Assembly: GCF_003732265.1 (NCBI RefSeq)
Contig: NZ_MOBK01000004.1
Location: forward strand, 221,694 to 285,693
Source of the DNA: Pseudomonas brassicacearum
GTDB taxonomy: Bacteria; Pseudomonadota; Gammaproteobacteria; Pseudomonadales; Pseudomonadaceae
Direction: 5' to 3'
Length of the DNA: 64,000 bases
Every line of letters starts with the position of its first letter. Within the stretch, counting starts at the first letter, position 1. The notes beneath the pieces are model-generated. The model ran no database searches, was not told the DNA's origin, and saw only the letters and a list, made by a program, of their open reading frames with translations. The position numbers were made by a program, and so were the translations under genes. Positions 1-8,267 of this stretch are shown here, one piece after another.

Positions 1-1477
1 CCTGCGCTTCATGCTCGATGCCCTCGGCAATCACTTTGAGTTGCAGCGCTTGAGCCATGTGGATGATGTGCGGTGCCACGCCACTGCTGGCGGCGTCATG
101 GCCCAGTGCATCGATAAACGCCTTGTCGATCTTCAGGCAGTCCACCGGCAGGGTTTGCAAGTAGGCGAGGCTGCAATAGCCGGTGCCAAAATCATCGATC
201 AGCACTTGATGCCCGACATCGCGTAACGCTTGCAGGTTTTCCCTGGCCACCACCACATCGATCAATCCCCGTTCGGTCACCTCGAAGGCAATCTGCTTGG
301 CCGCGACACGGTGCAACGTCAGCAGGCGGGCCATCACCTGGCCGATTCGCGGCACCATCACATCACACGCTGCCAGGTTGACCGAGATGTACAGTTGCGG
401 GTTGGCACGCAGCAGTTGCCCCAATTGTTCGAGCAGGCGCTGCAGGACGAAATCGGTCATCTGCCTGATCTGGCCGGTATTTTCCGCCATCGGAATAAAC
501 AGGTCGGGGCTGGTCAACGTGCCATCGGGCCTGCGCCAACGCAGCAACGCTTCGGCGCCGACACAGTTGCGGCTGTCGAGATCGAAAATCGGTTGATACA
601 ACACCTGCAACTCACCCCGGCGTATGGCGCCATGCAATTCGGCATCCAGTGACTGGCGCTGGCGCACCAGCAGAAACACCAGGAAGCCGACAATGATCCC
701 AAGCACCAGACTGGCCGGCAGCAGCCACCACCACACCGCCGGCACGTGGATGCCTGTGCGTGGCGTGATCAATACCAGTTGGTATTCAGGGTTGTTGGTC
801 GGCATGCGGTAGATCAAGCGGGTTTGCGTGACTTGCAGTGCGTCGCGGCTTTTGGGTGCCCAGGATTCGGTCGGTGGCCAGACTTGGGCAGCACCCAATA
901 CGGGAATGGCGCGAGTGCCGTGGTCGAGCACCACCAGCAGGCTGCTTCCGGGCGTCAGGTCGACCATGTCCGTCAAATGCCCGCGAGACGTCGCCACCCG
1001 AAAGTTGCCTCTGCCGAGCATCAGCGCAGCACGGTTTTCATCGGGTTCGGTGGTGGTGTTCAGCCAGTAGCTGTAGGTGGGGCCCCGGATGTCGGGAGGG
1101 CGCAGCAGCGAAAGCCCTTCCTGGCGAGGACGGTTGGAGCACAGGCGGGATGCATCGATGTAGGCCGCCTCGTAGACGAAACGGTAGTTGAAGCTGACCT
1201 GTTGCAAGGTGGCGATCATTTCAGGATCGCAGCCTCGAAGCGGCTGGGCTTCCAGGTCATCGAGGCTTTCGCGCAGTTGCCCGAACAATTGCTCCAGGCG
1301 GGCAAGGAAGCGCTCGCCCTGAGCATTCATTTCTTCGCTTTCGTTCTGTTCAACCTGGTGCATCGCCACAAACAGGCTGCCGGCCATCAAGATAGTTGCG
1401 CTGAGGGCAGCAGCCAGTATCGCCAGAAACCAGGGGCGATAGAACCAGCTACGGAGGGTCTCTCGTGCGGCAGCCAT
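1..1477 (-). CDS. Membrane cyclic-di-GMP phosphodiesterase (CSS-motif sensor plus EAL), C-terminus cut by window edge
   Basis: The gene reads leftward from an ATG at 1477 and runs off the window, so only about 492 codons are present. A first membrane segment lies at about residues 15-40 and a second at about 244-270; between them is a periplasmic domain with cysteines near 82 and 112, as in CSS-motif sensors. The EAL domain begins after the second segment: the catalytic EALLRW motif has its Glu at about 309, and IDDFGTGY lies near 427. EAL proteins of this type hydrolyse c-di-GMP to pGpG, and CSS domains can sense periplasmic redox state through disulfides. The last ~50 residues of the EAL domain are missing only because the window ends. 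Function is well supported; the signal sensed is inference. Confidence 0.9.
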   Translation of the reverse strand, partial: MAAARETLRSWFYRPWFLAILAAALSATILMAGSLFVAMHQVEQNESEEMNAQGERFLARLEQLFGQLRESLDDLEAQPLRGCDPEMIATLQQVSFNYRFVYEAAYIDASRLCSNRPRQEGLSLLRPPDIRGPTYSYWLNTTTEPDENRAALMLGRGNFRVATSRGHLTDMVDLTPGSSLLVVLDHGTRAIPVLGAAQVWPPTESWAPKSRDALQVTQTRLIYRMPTNNPEYQLVLITPRTGIHVPAVWWWLLPASLVLGIIVGFLVFLLVRQRQSLDAELHGAIRRGELQVLYQPIFDLDSRNCVGAEALLRWRRPDGTLTSPDLFIPMAENTGQIRQMTDFVLQRLLEQLGQLLRANPQLYISVNLAACDVMVPRIGQVMARLLTLHRVAAKQIAFEVTERGLIDVVVARENLQALRDVGHQVLIDDFGTGYCSLAYLQTLPVDCLKIDKAFIDALGHDAASSGVAPHIIHMAQALQLKVIAEGIEHEAQ

Positions 1478-1552
1478 TATTGATATCCGAAGAATTACCA
1501 ATGAGTTATAGCTGCTATTAGGGAAAAAGCTCTAACCGTCAGACGGGCGCCA

Positions 1553-2332
1553 TTATTTTGTCTGATTCAGGACCTGCAGGATCGCCGCGGATTCAGCGTC
1601 AGGCGTGCCGTCGAAGCGGGAAGGGCGGAAATGCATCTGAAAAGCCGCCAACACATGACGCGTCGCTACGTCCAGTTCACCGGTTTGAGGCGTGGCGTAA
1701 CCCAGTCTGGCCAGTTGCCCCTGAAACCAGCTGATGCTCGGCAGTTGTATCGCGAACTGGGCCTGCTGGCGTGCCACGGCCTGCTCGTTTGGCCAGACAC
1801 CCAGGCCTTCGGCGGCCAGGCGTTTCCAGGGGAACAGCGGGCCGGGATCGAGTTTGCGCAGCGGCGCGATATCGCTATGGCCGATGATGGCGTGGGGATT
1901 GATGTTGTAACGCTTGCTGATGTCCTTGAGCAGGACGATCAACGATTTGACCTGGTCTTCACTGTAGGGATACCAGAGGCGACCGGTGGGGGTGTCTTTG
2001 AAGCCCGGGTTGACGATCTCGATGCCGATGGAGCTGGAGTTCAGCCAGGTCCTTCCTTCCCATTCGCTTTCGCCCGCGTGCCAGGCGCGAAAATTCTCGT
2101 CCATCAGCTTATAGATGGTGGCGCCCTTGTCGTCGCCAATCAGGTAATGACTGCTGACTTCGCCGTGGGTCAGCAGTTGCAGCGAGCGCTCCAGCGAGGC
2201 ACTGGTGTAATGCACCACCACGAACTGGATGCGGCTGTCGTAGTTGGACGAAGGGTGGCTGGTGTCGATACGCGGGCCGCTGGAACAGGCGGCCAACAGC
2301 AGCAGCGACACAATGAGAGCAAGAAATTTCAT
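1553..2332 (-). CDS. ampDh2: Outer-membrane lipoprotein N-acetylmuramoyl-L-alanine amidase (AmiD/AmpDh2 type)
   Basis: A 259-residue zinc amidase that cuts the MurNAc-L-Ala bond of peptidoglycan. The start at 2332 gives a lipoprotein signal with lipobox LAAC (Cys16); an upstream in-frame start would add 11 residues before the signal and is rejected. The Amidase_2 zinc ligands are visible as His41 (HYTS), His152 (GHSD) and Asp162 (LDPGP), with Lys160 and Glu105 in catalytic positions. Residues ~190-255 form a PG_binding_1-like domain. Length and layout match P. aeruginosa AmpDh2, which sits close to dgcH there as well. No strong Shine-Dalgarno sequence is visible before the chosen ATG. Confidence 0.88.
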   Translation of the reverse strand: MKFLALIVSLLLLAACSSGPRIDTSHPSSNYDSRIQFVVVHYTSASLERSLQLLTHGEVSSHYLIGDDKGATIYKLMDENFRAWHAGESEWEGRTWLNSSSIGIEIVNPGFKDTPTGRLWYPYSEDQVKSLIVLLKDISKRYNINPHAIIGHSDIAPLRKLDPGPLFPWKRLAAEGLGVWPNEQAVARQQAQFAIQLPSISWFQGQLARLGYATPQTGELDVATRHVLAAFQMHFRPSRFDGTPDAESAAILQVLNQTK

Positions 2333-2434
2333 GGCAGGAGGCGTACACGCAAGACAGTAATGCAACAGTGTAACGTACTGCCTTGCGCGCCGACGGCAAA
2401 AGCCCGGTTTTAAATAAAATGGAACAATTGGCCC

Positions 2435-4456
2435 TCAACCAGCCTCCACCCGATTACGTCCGGCGTTTTTGGCGCGGTACAGTGCCTGATCGGCTCTTTT
2501 CAGCGCCATATCGCTATGTTCTCCGGGTTTGAGCGCCGTCAGGCCCATGGAAATTGTGATGGTGACCCGCTCACCCTTGAAGTGGAAAGGGCAGGCTTCG
2601 ATTGCGGCGCGCAAGGTTTCCAGCAGTTTTGCACCGACTGCCGGCACCGTGCCGGGCATCAGGAGCACAAATTCTTCACCACCAAATCTCGCGATGAAAT
2701 CCGTCCCGCGCAGGCGCTTGCGCAAAACATTGGCGATGATCTTCAGCACCTTGTCGCCCGCCAGGTGGCCGTAGTTGTCGTTAATTCTTTTGAAGTGATC
2801 GAGATCCAGCATGGCCAGCAACAGGGTATTGCCGTGCCGCTGCCATTGACCGATCTCGTGGTCCAGGCGTTCGCTCCAGGCGGCGCGATTGGGCAGGCCG
2901 GTGAGCGGATCGATCAGCGCTTTCTGGCGTTGTTCTTCAAGGTGTTCACGGTAGCCCTGGGCTTCCTGTTCCATGTGCGCGACCCGTTCGGCCAGGCTGT
3001 GCAACCGCGCAGCCACTTCCTGCTCGCGCTCGTCGCGCTGCTTCTGGTGGCTATCCATGGTGCCGAGCAGGCCTTCAAGGTGGTTTTCCAGCACCAGTTT
3101 CAGGTCGTCCAGGTCTGCCGCTTCCTGCATGCTGCTGTGCAAGCCGTCGACTTGTTCGCGGATCTGCGTGTCCATCTGGCGCGCCGCAGTACGGTTGTCC
3201 GCGTGGCCTTCGCTGGCCGCCTGCAAATTACTCTGGAAGGACTCCAGGCGTTCATTGAGTTGCTGTAGATAGACTTCGAATTCGTGCTGGCCGCTGTCGT
3301 TGATTGCCAGCATCAACGTCGCCAGATCGTCGAGGATCGGGATCAGCTCGTACCAGTTCAGACCATGTTGAAGGCGATCACGCATCGCTTCGGCTTGTGG
3401 ACGGTGGCGCTCCGGCAGCGTCAGGTCGTCGAGTAAGCCCAGCAGGGTGTCTTCGATGTGCTTGGCGACAGAGCTGTAGGACGGCTCCGGTGAATCAGGC
3501 AAGGCGTAGAAGATGTCCTCGTGTTCGGTTTGCTCCGGATCAATAGTTGTCGCTGCCCGGGTCAGTTCATCAGGATTGATGGCTGGTTGAACCTGAATGG
3601 CTGGCGCTGGGAGGGGACGGGTGGGCTCTTCCAGCCGTTCACTGTTCGAGGGTGTTGGCGATTCAGGCGCGGGCGCGATGTCGGGCTGGAGGACGGGCGG
3701 GACAAACGCTACCACCTCCGGAGCGGGCGCCGGTGCGTGAGTCTCTTGAAGCTCCGGGGTGGCCCCCGTGGGGTGGACGCTGTGCACCGCTGGCGGTGCG
3801 ACTGGCGGCAGGTCCTCTTCCTCTTCCTCATCTGCGTCATCGGCGTGCGCCATCTCGACCACCCGTTCCACAGCCTGTGCAGCCGATGCGTGAACGGCAG
3901 GAGCGACGACCTGCGGCACTTCCTCATCCGTTTCGTGGCTACCGAACAGTCTTTGCAGAAAACCGGGCCGCTCAGGTTCGGCGGGGTTCTCCAATTGCCT
4001 CAAGGCTTTGCCTTGCAGGCCACTCAGTTCACTGAGCAGCAGCGGCATCTCACGGGCCTGACTGACTCGTCCATCGAGTTTTTTGGCAAAGCTCTTGAGC
4101 GGTCGACTGACTTCCCGGGGCAGCGGCAGCGATTGAAGTTGCGCGACCAGCGCGGTCAGTGCGGCGCTGGTCTGGTTGACCCGGGTTTCCCGGCGTTGCT
4201 CGGAATCCAGCACGGCTTTCTCGAGTCGCGGCAGCAGGGCCGCCAAGCCGGCGTCCATGTCATCGGTGCGCACGACTTCGCGCATCTCTTTCATGCATTG
4301 GTCGACAGCGCGGTCAGTGCCCTCCGCCGCCAGCGTGCTGCGCACCAGTCCACGGCGCAGCAGGTCGAGTCGGGCATCCCAGCGACGCTCAAGCTTTTCC
4401 TGTTGTTCGATGCTTTTGAGGTATTTCTCTTTCCAGCGCTGTGCTTCGTCGCTCAT
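2435..4456 (-). CDS. dgcH: Diguanylate cyclase with long N-terminal coiled coil
   Basis: A 673-residue cytosolic protein that makes c-di-GMP from two GTP. The N-terminal half is charged and coiled-coil-like, interrupted at ~190-310 by a Pro/Ala/Glu-rich linker; a second helical stretch precedes the C-terminal GGDEF domain. The active-site motif is GGEEF at 592-596. The product-inhibition I-site RGTD lies at 583-586, exactly five residues before it, so the enzyme should be active and feedback-inhibited. There is no membrane segment. The ATG overlaps the stop of the upstream phosphatase gene (ATGA at 4453-4456), so the two are translationally coupled. Length and neighbours match P. aeruginosa PA5487 (DgcH). 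Confidence 0.9.
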   Translation of the reverse strand: MSDEAQRWKEKYLKSIEQQEKLERRWDARLDLLRRGLVRSTLAAEGTDRAVDQCMKEMREVVRTDDMDAGLAALLPRLEKAVLDSEQRRETRVNQTSAALTALVAQLQSLPLPREVSRPLKSFAKKLDGRVSQAREMPLLLSELSGLQGKALRQLENPAEPERPGFLQRLFGSHETDEEVPQVVAPAVHASAAQAVERVVEMAHADDADEEEEEDLPPVAPPAVHSVHPTGATPELQETHAPAPAPEVVAFVPPVLQPDIAPAPESPTPSNSERLEEPTRPLPAPAIQVQPAINPDELTRAATTIDPEQTEHEDIFYALPDSPEPSYSSVAKHIEDTLLGLLDDLTLPERHRPQAEAMRDRLQHGLNWYELIPILDDLATLMLAINDSGQHEFEVYLQQLNERLESFQSNLQAASEGHADNRTAARQMDTQIREQVDGLHSSMQEAADLDDLKLVLENHLEGLLGTMDSHQKQRDEREQEVAARLHSLAERVAHMEQEAQGYREHLEEQRQKALIDPLTGLPNRAAWSERLDHEIGQWQRHGNTLLLAMLDLDHFKRINDNYGHLAGDKVLKIIANVLRKRLRGTDFIARFGGEEFVLLMPGTVPAVGAKLLETLRAAIEACPFHFKGERVTITISMGLTALKPGEHSDMALKRADQALYRAKNAGRNRVEAG

Positions 4457-5331
4457 TCATGGGATCCGCGAAGGGCAGGACTCAACGCGGGCAATGCATC
4501 AGCCGTGAGCGAACCCGGCAGACGAATCTCTACCGCGACCGGCAGGTGATCGGAAATGGGCTGAGCCAGCACTTCGACCTTTTCAAGGGTCATTGTCGGG
4601 CTCAGCAGAATGTGGTCCAGGCAGCGTTGCGGGCGCCAGCTGGGAAAGGTCGCTTCCAGTTGCGGCGCGAGCAGGCCGAGGTCACGCAACGGGGAGTTTT
4701 GCAGCAGGTCACTGGCATGGGTGTTCATGTCGCCCATCAGCACCTGGTGTTTATAGCCGCCGATCAATTCGCGGATGTAGGCCAGTTGCAGGCTGCGCAC
4801 GCGAGCGCCCAGCGCCAGATGCATCATGACCACCACCAGCGCCTCCGGACCTTCGCCAAAGCGCACCAGGATAGCCCCGCGACCCTTGGGCCCCGGCAGC
4901 GGGTGATCTTCAATCGCCCACGGGCGCAAGCGGCTGAGCACACCATTGCTGTGCTGGCCGAGTCGTCCGAGGTTGCGGTTGAGTTGTTGATACCAGTAGG
5001 GGAAGGCACCGAGCTGCGCCAGGTGCTCGACTTGATTGACGTAGCCTGAGCGCAGGCTGCCGCCATCGGCTTCTTGCAGGGCGACCAGGTCGAAGTCGCC
5101 TAGCAGGTTGCCGATTTTTTGCAGATTGTCGGCACGCCCGGTGTGCGGCAACAAGTGTTGCCAGCCCCGGGTCAGGTAGTGCCGATACCGCTCGGTACTG
5201 ATACCGACCTGAATATTAAAACTGAGCAGGCGCAGACGACTGTCTGCGGGCAGGCCCGTGGATTCCAGGTGATGTTCGTTGACCCGTGGATCATGCAGGC
5301 CAACAACGCGTTCAGTTCCCCAGCGGCGCAT
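4453..5331 (-). CDS. Endonuclease/exonuclease/phosphatase (EEP) family protein
   Basis: A 292-residue protein with the EEP fold: SFNIQ near the N-terminus, metal-binding Glu in ALQEADG, GDMNTH and the C-terminal SDHLPV. These are the Mg-binding and catalytic residues of DNase I-like phosphodiesterases, so it is probably catalytically intact; the substrate (nucleic acid, phosphoinositide or sugar phosphate) cannot be told. No signal peptide is seen. It starts at ATG 5331, 13 bases after the dsbA stop, and its stop overlaps the dgcH start, so dsbA, this gene and dgcH look like one leftward operon. A longer reading upstream of 5331 would run into dsbA and is not supported. Confidence 0.8.
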   Translation of the reverse strand: MRRWGTERVVGLHDPRVNEHHLESTGLPADSRLRLLSFNIQVGISTERYRHYLTRGWQHLLPHTGRADNLQKIGNLLGDFDLVALQEADGGSLRSGYVNQVEHLAQLGAFPYWYQQLNRNLGRLGQHSNGVLSRLRPWAIEDHPLPGPKGRGAILVRFGEGPEALVVVMMHLALGARVRSLQLAYIRELIGGYKHQVLMGDMNTHASDLLQNSPLRDLGLLAPQLEATFPSWRPQRCLDHILLSPTMTLEKVEVLAQPISDHLPVAVEIRLPGSLTADALPALSPALRGSHE

Positions 5332-5344
5332 GGCAGTGCTTCGC

Positions 5345-5986
5345 TTAGTTGGCGGCAGCCTTGTTAGCCGCTCGCTCTTTGTCGACCAGTTTATCGGCCA
5401 GTTGCAGGGCTTGCTCGGCACCGCCGGCAGAACCCACGTCAAAACGATACTTACCGTTGACGATCATGGTTGGTACGCCAGAAATCTCATACTTCTTGGC
5501 CAGCTCTTTGGCCTGGACGATTTTGCCCTTGATGGCGAAGGAGTTGAAGGTGGCCAGGAACTTGTCTTTATCGACACCCTGAGTGGCCAGGAATTCGGCC
5601 ATTTCTTCTGGAGTCACCAGTTTCTTGTGTTCTTTCTGGATCGCTTCGAAAACCGCGGCGTGAACCTTGTGCTCGACACCCATGGCTTCCAGGGTCAGGA
5701 ACATCTGGCCATGTGCGTCCCAAGGGCCGCCGAACATGGCCGGAATGCGCACGAAGTTGACGTCGGAAGGCAGCTTCTCAACCCATGGATTGATCACTGG
5801 CTCAAAAGCGTAGCAATGCGGGCAGCCATACCAGAACAGCTCCACGACTTCGATCTTGCCAGGCACGGCAACCGGAACCGGATTGGTCAGTTCGACATAA
5901 GGGGCGGCGGGGGCTTCGGCGGCTTGGGCAGTCATGCCGAACAGGCTGGCAGCGACGAGTGCGGCGCTGATGATCAGATTACGCAT
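5345..5986 (-). CDS. dsbA: Periplasmic thiol:disulfide oxidoreductase DsbA
   Basis: A 213-residue secreted thioredoxin-fold oxidase that donates disulfides to folding periplasmic proteins. A Sec signal peptide occupies about residues 1-22 (cleavage near AQA-AE). The active site is CPHC at 55-58 and the cis-proline loop is SGVPT near residue 163. The start ATG at 5986 has a good Shine-Dalgarno (AGGAG, about 8 bases away). It lies downstream of the two cytochrome c genes, which also mature in the periplasm and depend on thiol chemistry. The gene order cytochrome-cytochrome-dsbA is conserved in Pseudomonas. Confidence 0.96.
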   Translation of the reverse strand: MRNLIISAALVAASLFGMTAQAAEAPAAPYVELTNPVPVAVPGKIEVVELFWYGCPHCYAFEPVINPWVEKLPSDVNFVRIPAMFGGPWDAHGQMFLTLEAMGVEHKVHAAVFEAIQKEHKKLVTPEEMAEFLATQGVDKDKFLATFNSFAIKGKIVQAKELAKKYEISGVPTMIVNGKYRFDVGSAGGAEQALQLADKLVDKERAANKAAAN

Positions 5987-6080
5987 GCTTTACTCCTGGA
6001 CAATTTTGGTCGCCTCGCGCGACCTGTTTTCAGACAGGTCCTGGCGGGCTTGAGTTCTGTAGTGTAACGGCAGCGGCCAC

Positions 6081-6109
6081 AAAAAAGGGCGGCCAAAGCC
6101 ACCCTTTTT
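6081..6109 (-). terminator. Rho-independent terminator of the cytochrome c4 gene
   Basis: Read on the minus strand: a 7-base-pair stem GGGTGGC/GCCGCCC (one G-U pair) with a TTTG loop, followed by six T residues. It lies about 80 bases after the cytochrome c4 stop and before dsbA. Confidence 0.8.
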
Positions 6110-6186
6110 ATACTTGCTGCGACGGATTAATCGAGCGTTAACGTTGCAGGAGATGTTCATCGCACGCAACGCTCGATCAACCGGCC

Positions 6187-6798
6187 TTAGTGCAGGCCTT
6201 GAATGTAGCTGGACACGGCGGCGATATCTTCGTCGCTCAGTCGTTTGGCGATGGTCTGCATGGTTTTGGCATCGCCATCGTTGGTGCGTCCACCTTCTTC
6301 CTTGCGGAAATCGGTCAGCTGCTTGGCGACGTATTGAGCGTGCTGGCCACCCAGGTGCGGGAAGCCGGCAGCGACGTTGCCTGCGCCGTTTGGCGAGTGG
6401 CAACCGGTGCAGGCTGGCAAGCCTTTGGCCAGGTCGCCGCCACGGAACAGTGCTTCACCGCGAGCCACGATTTTAGGGTCGGCGGCGCCAACACTGCCGT
6501 TCTGCTTGGCGAAGTAGGCGGCGATATCAGCCAGGTCCTGGTCACTCAGGTTGGTCAGCAGGCCGGTCATTTCCAGAACGGTGCGCTTGCCCGACTTGAT
6601 GTCGTGCAATTGCTTGGTCAGGTAGCGTTCACCCTGACCCGCCAGTTTCGGAAAGTTAGGCGCCATGCTGTTGCCATCCGGGCCATGACAGGCGCCACAT
6701 ACTGCGGCTTTCGCCTGACCAGCAGTCGCATCACCTGCAGCATGGGCAATGCCGGAGATCCCCACGGTCAACAGCAGACTCACGATCAATTTGTTCAT
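6187..6798 (-). CDS. cc4: Di-heme cytochrome c4
   Basis: A 203-residue periplasmic electron carrier with a Sec signal peptide (residues 1-20, cleavage after AHA). It has two tandem class I cytochrome c domains with heme motifs CGACH (34-38) and CTGCH (130-134). The pattern MAPNFPKLAGQ and the repeated domain layout are typical of cytochrome c4, which feeds electrons to terminal oxidases. It is followed by its own terminator and preceded by a monoheme cytochrome gene on the same strand. The distal Met ligands are expected in the M-T/M-Q segments late in each domain. Confidence 0.95.
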   Translation of the reverse strand: MNKLIVSLLLTVGISGIAHAAGDATAGQAKAAVCGACHGPDGNSMAPNFPKLAGQGERYLTKQLHDIKSGKRTVLEMTGLLTNLSDQDLADIAAYFAKQNGSVGAADPKIVARGEALFRGGDLAKGLPACTGCHSPNGAGNVAAGFPHLGGQHAQYVAKQLTDFRKEEGGRTNDGDAKTMQTIAKRLSDEDIAAVSSYIQGLH

Positions 6799-6844
6799 CA
6801 GCTAATCCAACTACGGCTAAGGGTTAAAGAGTTATGGACCGGGA

Positions 6845-7135
6845 TCACTCGCTCATCCAGTGGATGATGGCCTGGTAATCCTCGGCACTGCAGTCCATGC
6901 ACAAACCACGCGGCGGCATCGCCTTGAAACCCTGGGTCACGTGTTGCACCAGCGTCTCCATACCTTTCGCCAACCTCGGCGTCCAAGCTTCCTGATCGCC
7001 CTTTTGAGGCGCCATGGGTAGTTGGCCGGAATGACAGGCACCACAAACACGGTTGTACACAGCTTCCGGATCCTGTGTAGCCTGAGCGCTGTAAAGCGGT
7101 ATCAAGACACCGGCAGCTAGCAGCCATTTCGTCAT
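6845..7135 (-). CDS. Monoheme cytochrome c5 family protein
   Basis: A 96-residue secreted protein with a signal peptide (~1-19), one heme motif CGACH at 31-35 and a C-terminal CMDC pair, the disulfide typical of cytochrome c5. It probably shuttles electrons in the periplasm beside the di-heme c4 encoded 46 bases downstream. Length fits the small c5 type. The partner oxidase or reductase cannot be read from the sequence. Confidence 0.9.
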   Translation of the reverse strand: MTKWLLAAGVLIPLYSAQATQDPEAVYNRVCGACHSGQLPMAPQKGDQEAWTPRLAKGMETLVQHVTQGFKAMPPRGLCMDCSAEDYQAIIHWMSE

Positions 7136-7326
7136 AAAACGACCTTTTCAGGGTTGAGAGCGTTCTGCGTTCTAATGCGCAATCAAGGTCAATCGCTCTC
7201 GTGAACTTCATCCTACGCTGGGACAAAGCGCACACAAAATCTGCGGCATTATATACTGGCGTCACTGAAACGGAAACGACACCGCTTGCCGCGTCCATTC
7301 CCGGCGCCGCCCACATCGGAAATCCC

Positions 7327-7968
7327 ATGCAACTCAAGAATCCCATCCTCGGCCTGTGCCAACAGTCCACCTTCATGCTCAGCGCTGCCAAAGTCGACCA
7401 ATGCCCGGACGATGAAGGCTTTGAAGTGGCCTTCGCGGGCCGTTCCAACGCCGGCAAGTCCAGTGCGCTGAACACCCTGACGCACGCCAGTCTTGCGCGA
7501 ACCTCGAAAACTCCGGGGCGCACGCAGCTCTTGAACTTCTTCAAGCTAGACGATGATCGTCGTCTGGTCGACCTTCCGGGGTACGGTTACGCAAAAGTAC
7601 CCATTCCGTTGAAGCTGCACTGGCAGCGTCACCTGGAAGCGTACCTGGGCGGTCGCGAGAGTTTGAAAGGTCTGATCCTGATGATGGACATCCGTCATCC
7701 AATGACCGACTTCGACCTGCTGATGCTCGATTGGGCCGTCGCCGCCGGCATGCCGATGCATATTTTGCTGACCAAAGCCGACAAGTTGACGTACGGGGCA
7801 GCGAAAAATGTCCTGCTCAAGGTTCAGGCAGATATTCGCAAGGGTTGGGGGGATGCGGTAAGTATCCAGTTGTTCTCGGCGCCAAAACGCCTGGGTCTGG
7901 AAGACGCCTACACTGTACTGGCGGGCTGGATGGAGCTGGCGGACAAGGGTTCCGAGGCTGCCGAGTAA
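7327..7968 (+). CDS. engB: Ribosome biogenesis GTPase EngB/YsxC (YihA)
   Basis: A 213-residue TrmE-Era-EngA-EngB-Septin GTPase needed for 50S subunit assembly. The G1 loop GRSNAGKSS is at ~38-46, followed by G2 TPGRTQ, G3 DLPGYG and G4 TKAD. The ATG at 7327 (MQLKNPIL) matches the known family N-terminus; the open frame continues upstream to 7201 but that extension is not family-like. The gene is divergent from the cytochrome genes and convergent with polA; the sRNA candidate ErsA lies between. Confidence 0.95.
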   Translation: MQLKNPILGLCQQSTFMLSAAKVDQCPDDEGFEVAFAGRSNAGKSSALNTLTHASLARTSKTPGRTQLLNFFKLDDDRRLVDLPGYGYAKVPIPLKLHWQRHLEAYLGGRESLKGLILMMDIRHPMTDFDLLMLDWAVAAGMPMHILLTKADKLTYGAAKNVLLKVQADIRKGWGDAVSIQLFSAPKRLGLEDAYTVLAGWMELADKGSEAAE

Positions 7969-7990
7969 GGCGTTGAAGCAAATTGCGGGC

Positions 7991-8033
7991 AAAAAAAACC
8001 CCGGACTTCTATGGGGAGGGGGAAGTTCCGGGG
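7991..8033 (-). terminator. Strong Rho-independent terminator (ErsA 3' end)
   Basis: On the minus strand, CCCCGGAACTT pairs with AAGTCCGGGG (one bulge) across a C-rich loop and is followed by eight T residues (7998-7991). The T run is on the minus strand only, so it ends leftward transcripts. Confidence 0.85.
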
Positions 8034-8121
8034 TCCAAGTTCCGGACCGCTAGGGCGGGGTCCAGATATCTGCCAACACTTAACACAACATAGGAGCATC
8101 GAAGGGCTTCACCAGCCATTC
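7991..8121 (-). ncRNA. ersA: Candidate ErsA small RNA (Spot 42-like position)
   Basis: The engB-polA gap holds a minus-strand unit that looks like a complete sRNA. A predicted start near 8121 follows a sigma-E/AlgU-type promoter, and a strong terminator ends at 7991, giving ~131 nt. A C-rich single-stranded patch (ACTTCCCCCTCCCC, about 8026-8013) is suited to base-pairing with purine-rich ribosome-binding sites. ErsA of P. aeruginosa is described as ~132 nt, AlgU-dependent and encoded in this same gap. The assignment rests on position, size, promoter and C-rich patch; no alignment was run. Confidence 0.75.
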
Positions 8122-8204
8122 AGTAACTCTGAGTGGCGGTTGACGGAATTAGTTCCGAAGAAGTTCCAAACCCATTGGAAATAAGCCCAAGCATCTTTCG
8201 ACAT
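8109..8204 (-). CDS. Possible 31-residue aromatic small protein downstream of polA
   Basis: A short reading frame that gene finders usually skip. It has ATG at 8204, TGA at 8109-8111, and a near-ideal Shine-Dalgarno AGGGAG (8217-8212) seven bases upstream. The peptide starts MSKDAWAYFQWVWNFF and contains four Trp and three Phe, with an amphipathic look but no clear membrane span. It begins 63 bases after the polA stop, after a hairpin, and its last third overlaps the AlgU-type promoter of the ErsA candidate. It may be a real small protein or only a leader ORF. Confidence 0.45.
   Translation of the reverse strand: MSKDAWAYFQWVWNFFGTNSVNRHSELLNGW
8128..8156 (-). promoter_or_regulatory. Sigma-E/AlgU-type promoter for ErsA
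   Basis: Minus-strand -35 element GGAACT (8156-8151) and -10 element TCAGA (8132-8128), with 17 bases between GAACTA and TCAGA. This is close to the AlgU consensus GAACTT-N16/17-TCTGA. The predicted start is near 8121. Confidence 0.6.
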
Positions 8205-8220
8205 AATGGTGCTCCCTGTT

Positions 8221-8255
8221 TTCTGCCGCGGCACTATGCCGCAGCAGAAAACGCC
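8221..8255 (-). other. Hairpin after polA
   Basis: GTTTTCTGC and GCAGAAAAC arms enclose an inner GC-rich TGCGGC/GCCGC stem. It lies between the polA stop and the Shine-Dalgarno of the 31-codon ORF. No T run follows, so it is more likely an mRNA 3'-end stabiliser or processing site than a terminator. Confidence 0.5.
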
Positions 8256-8267
8256 TGTTCAGACGGC

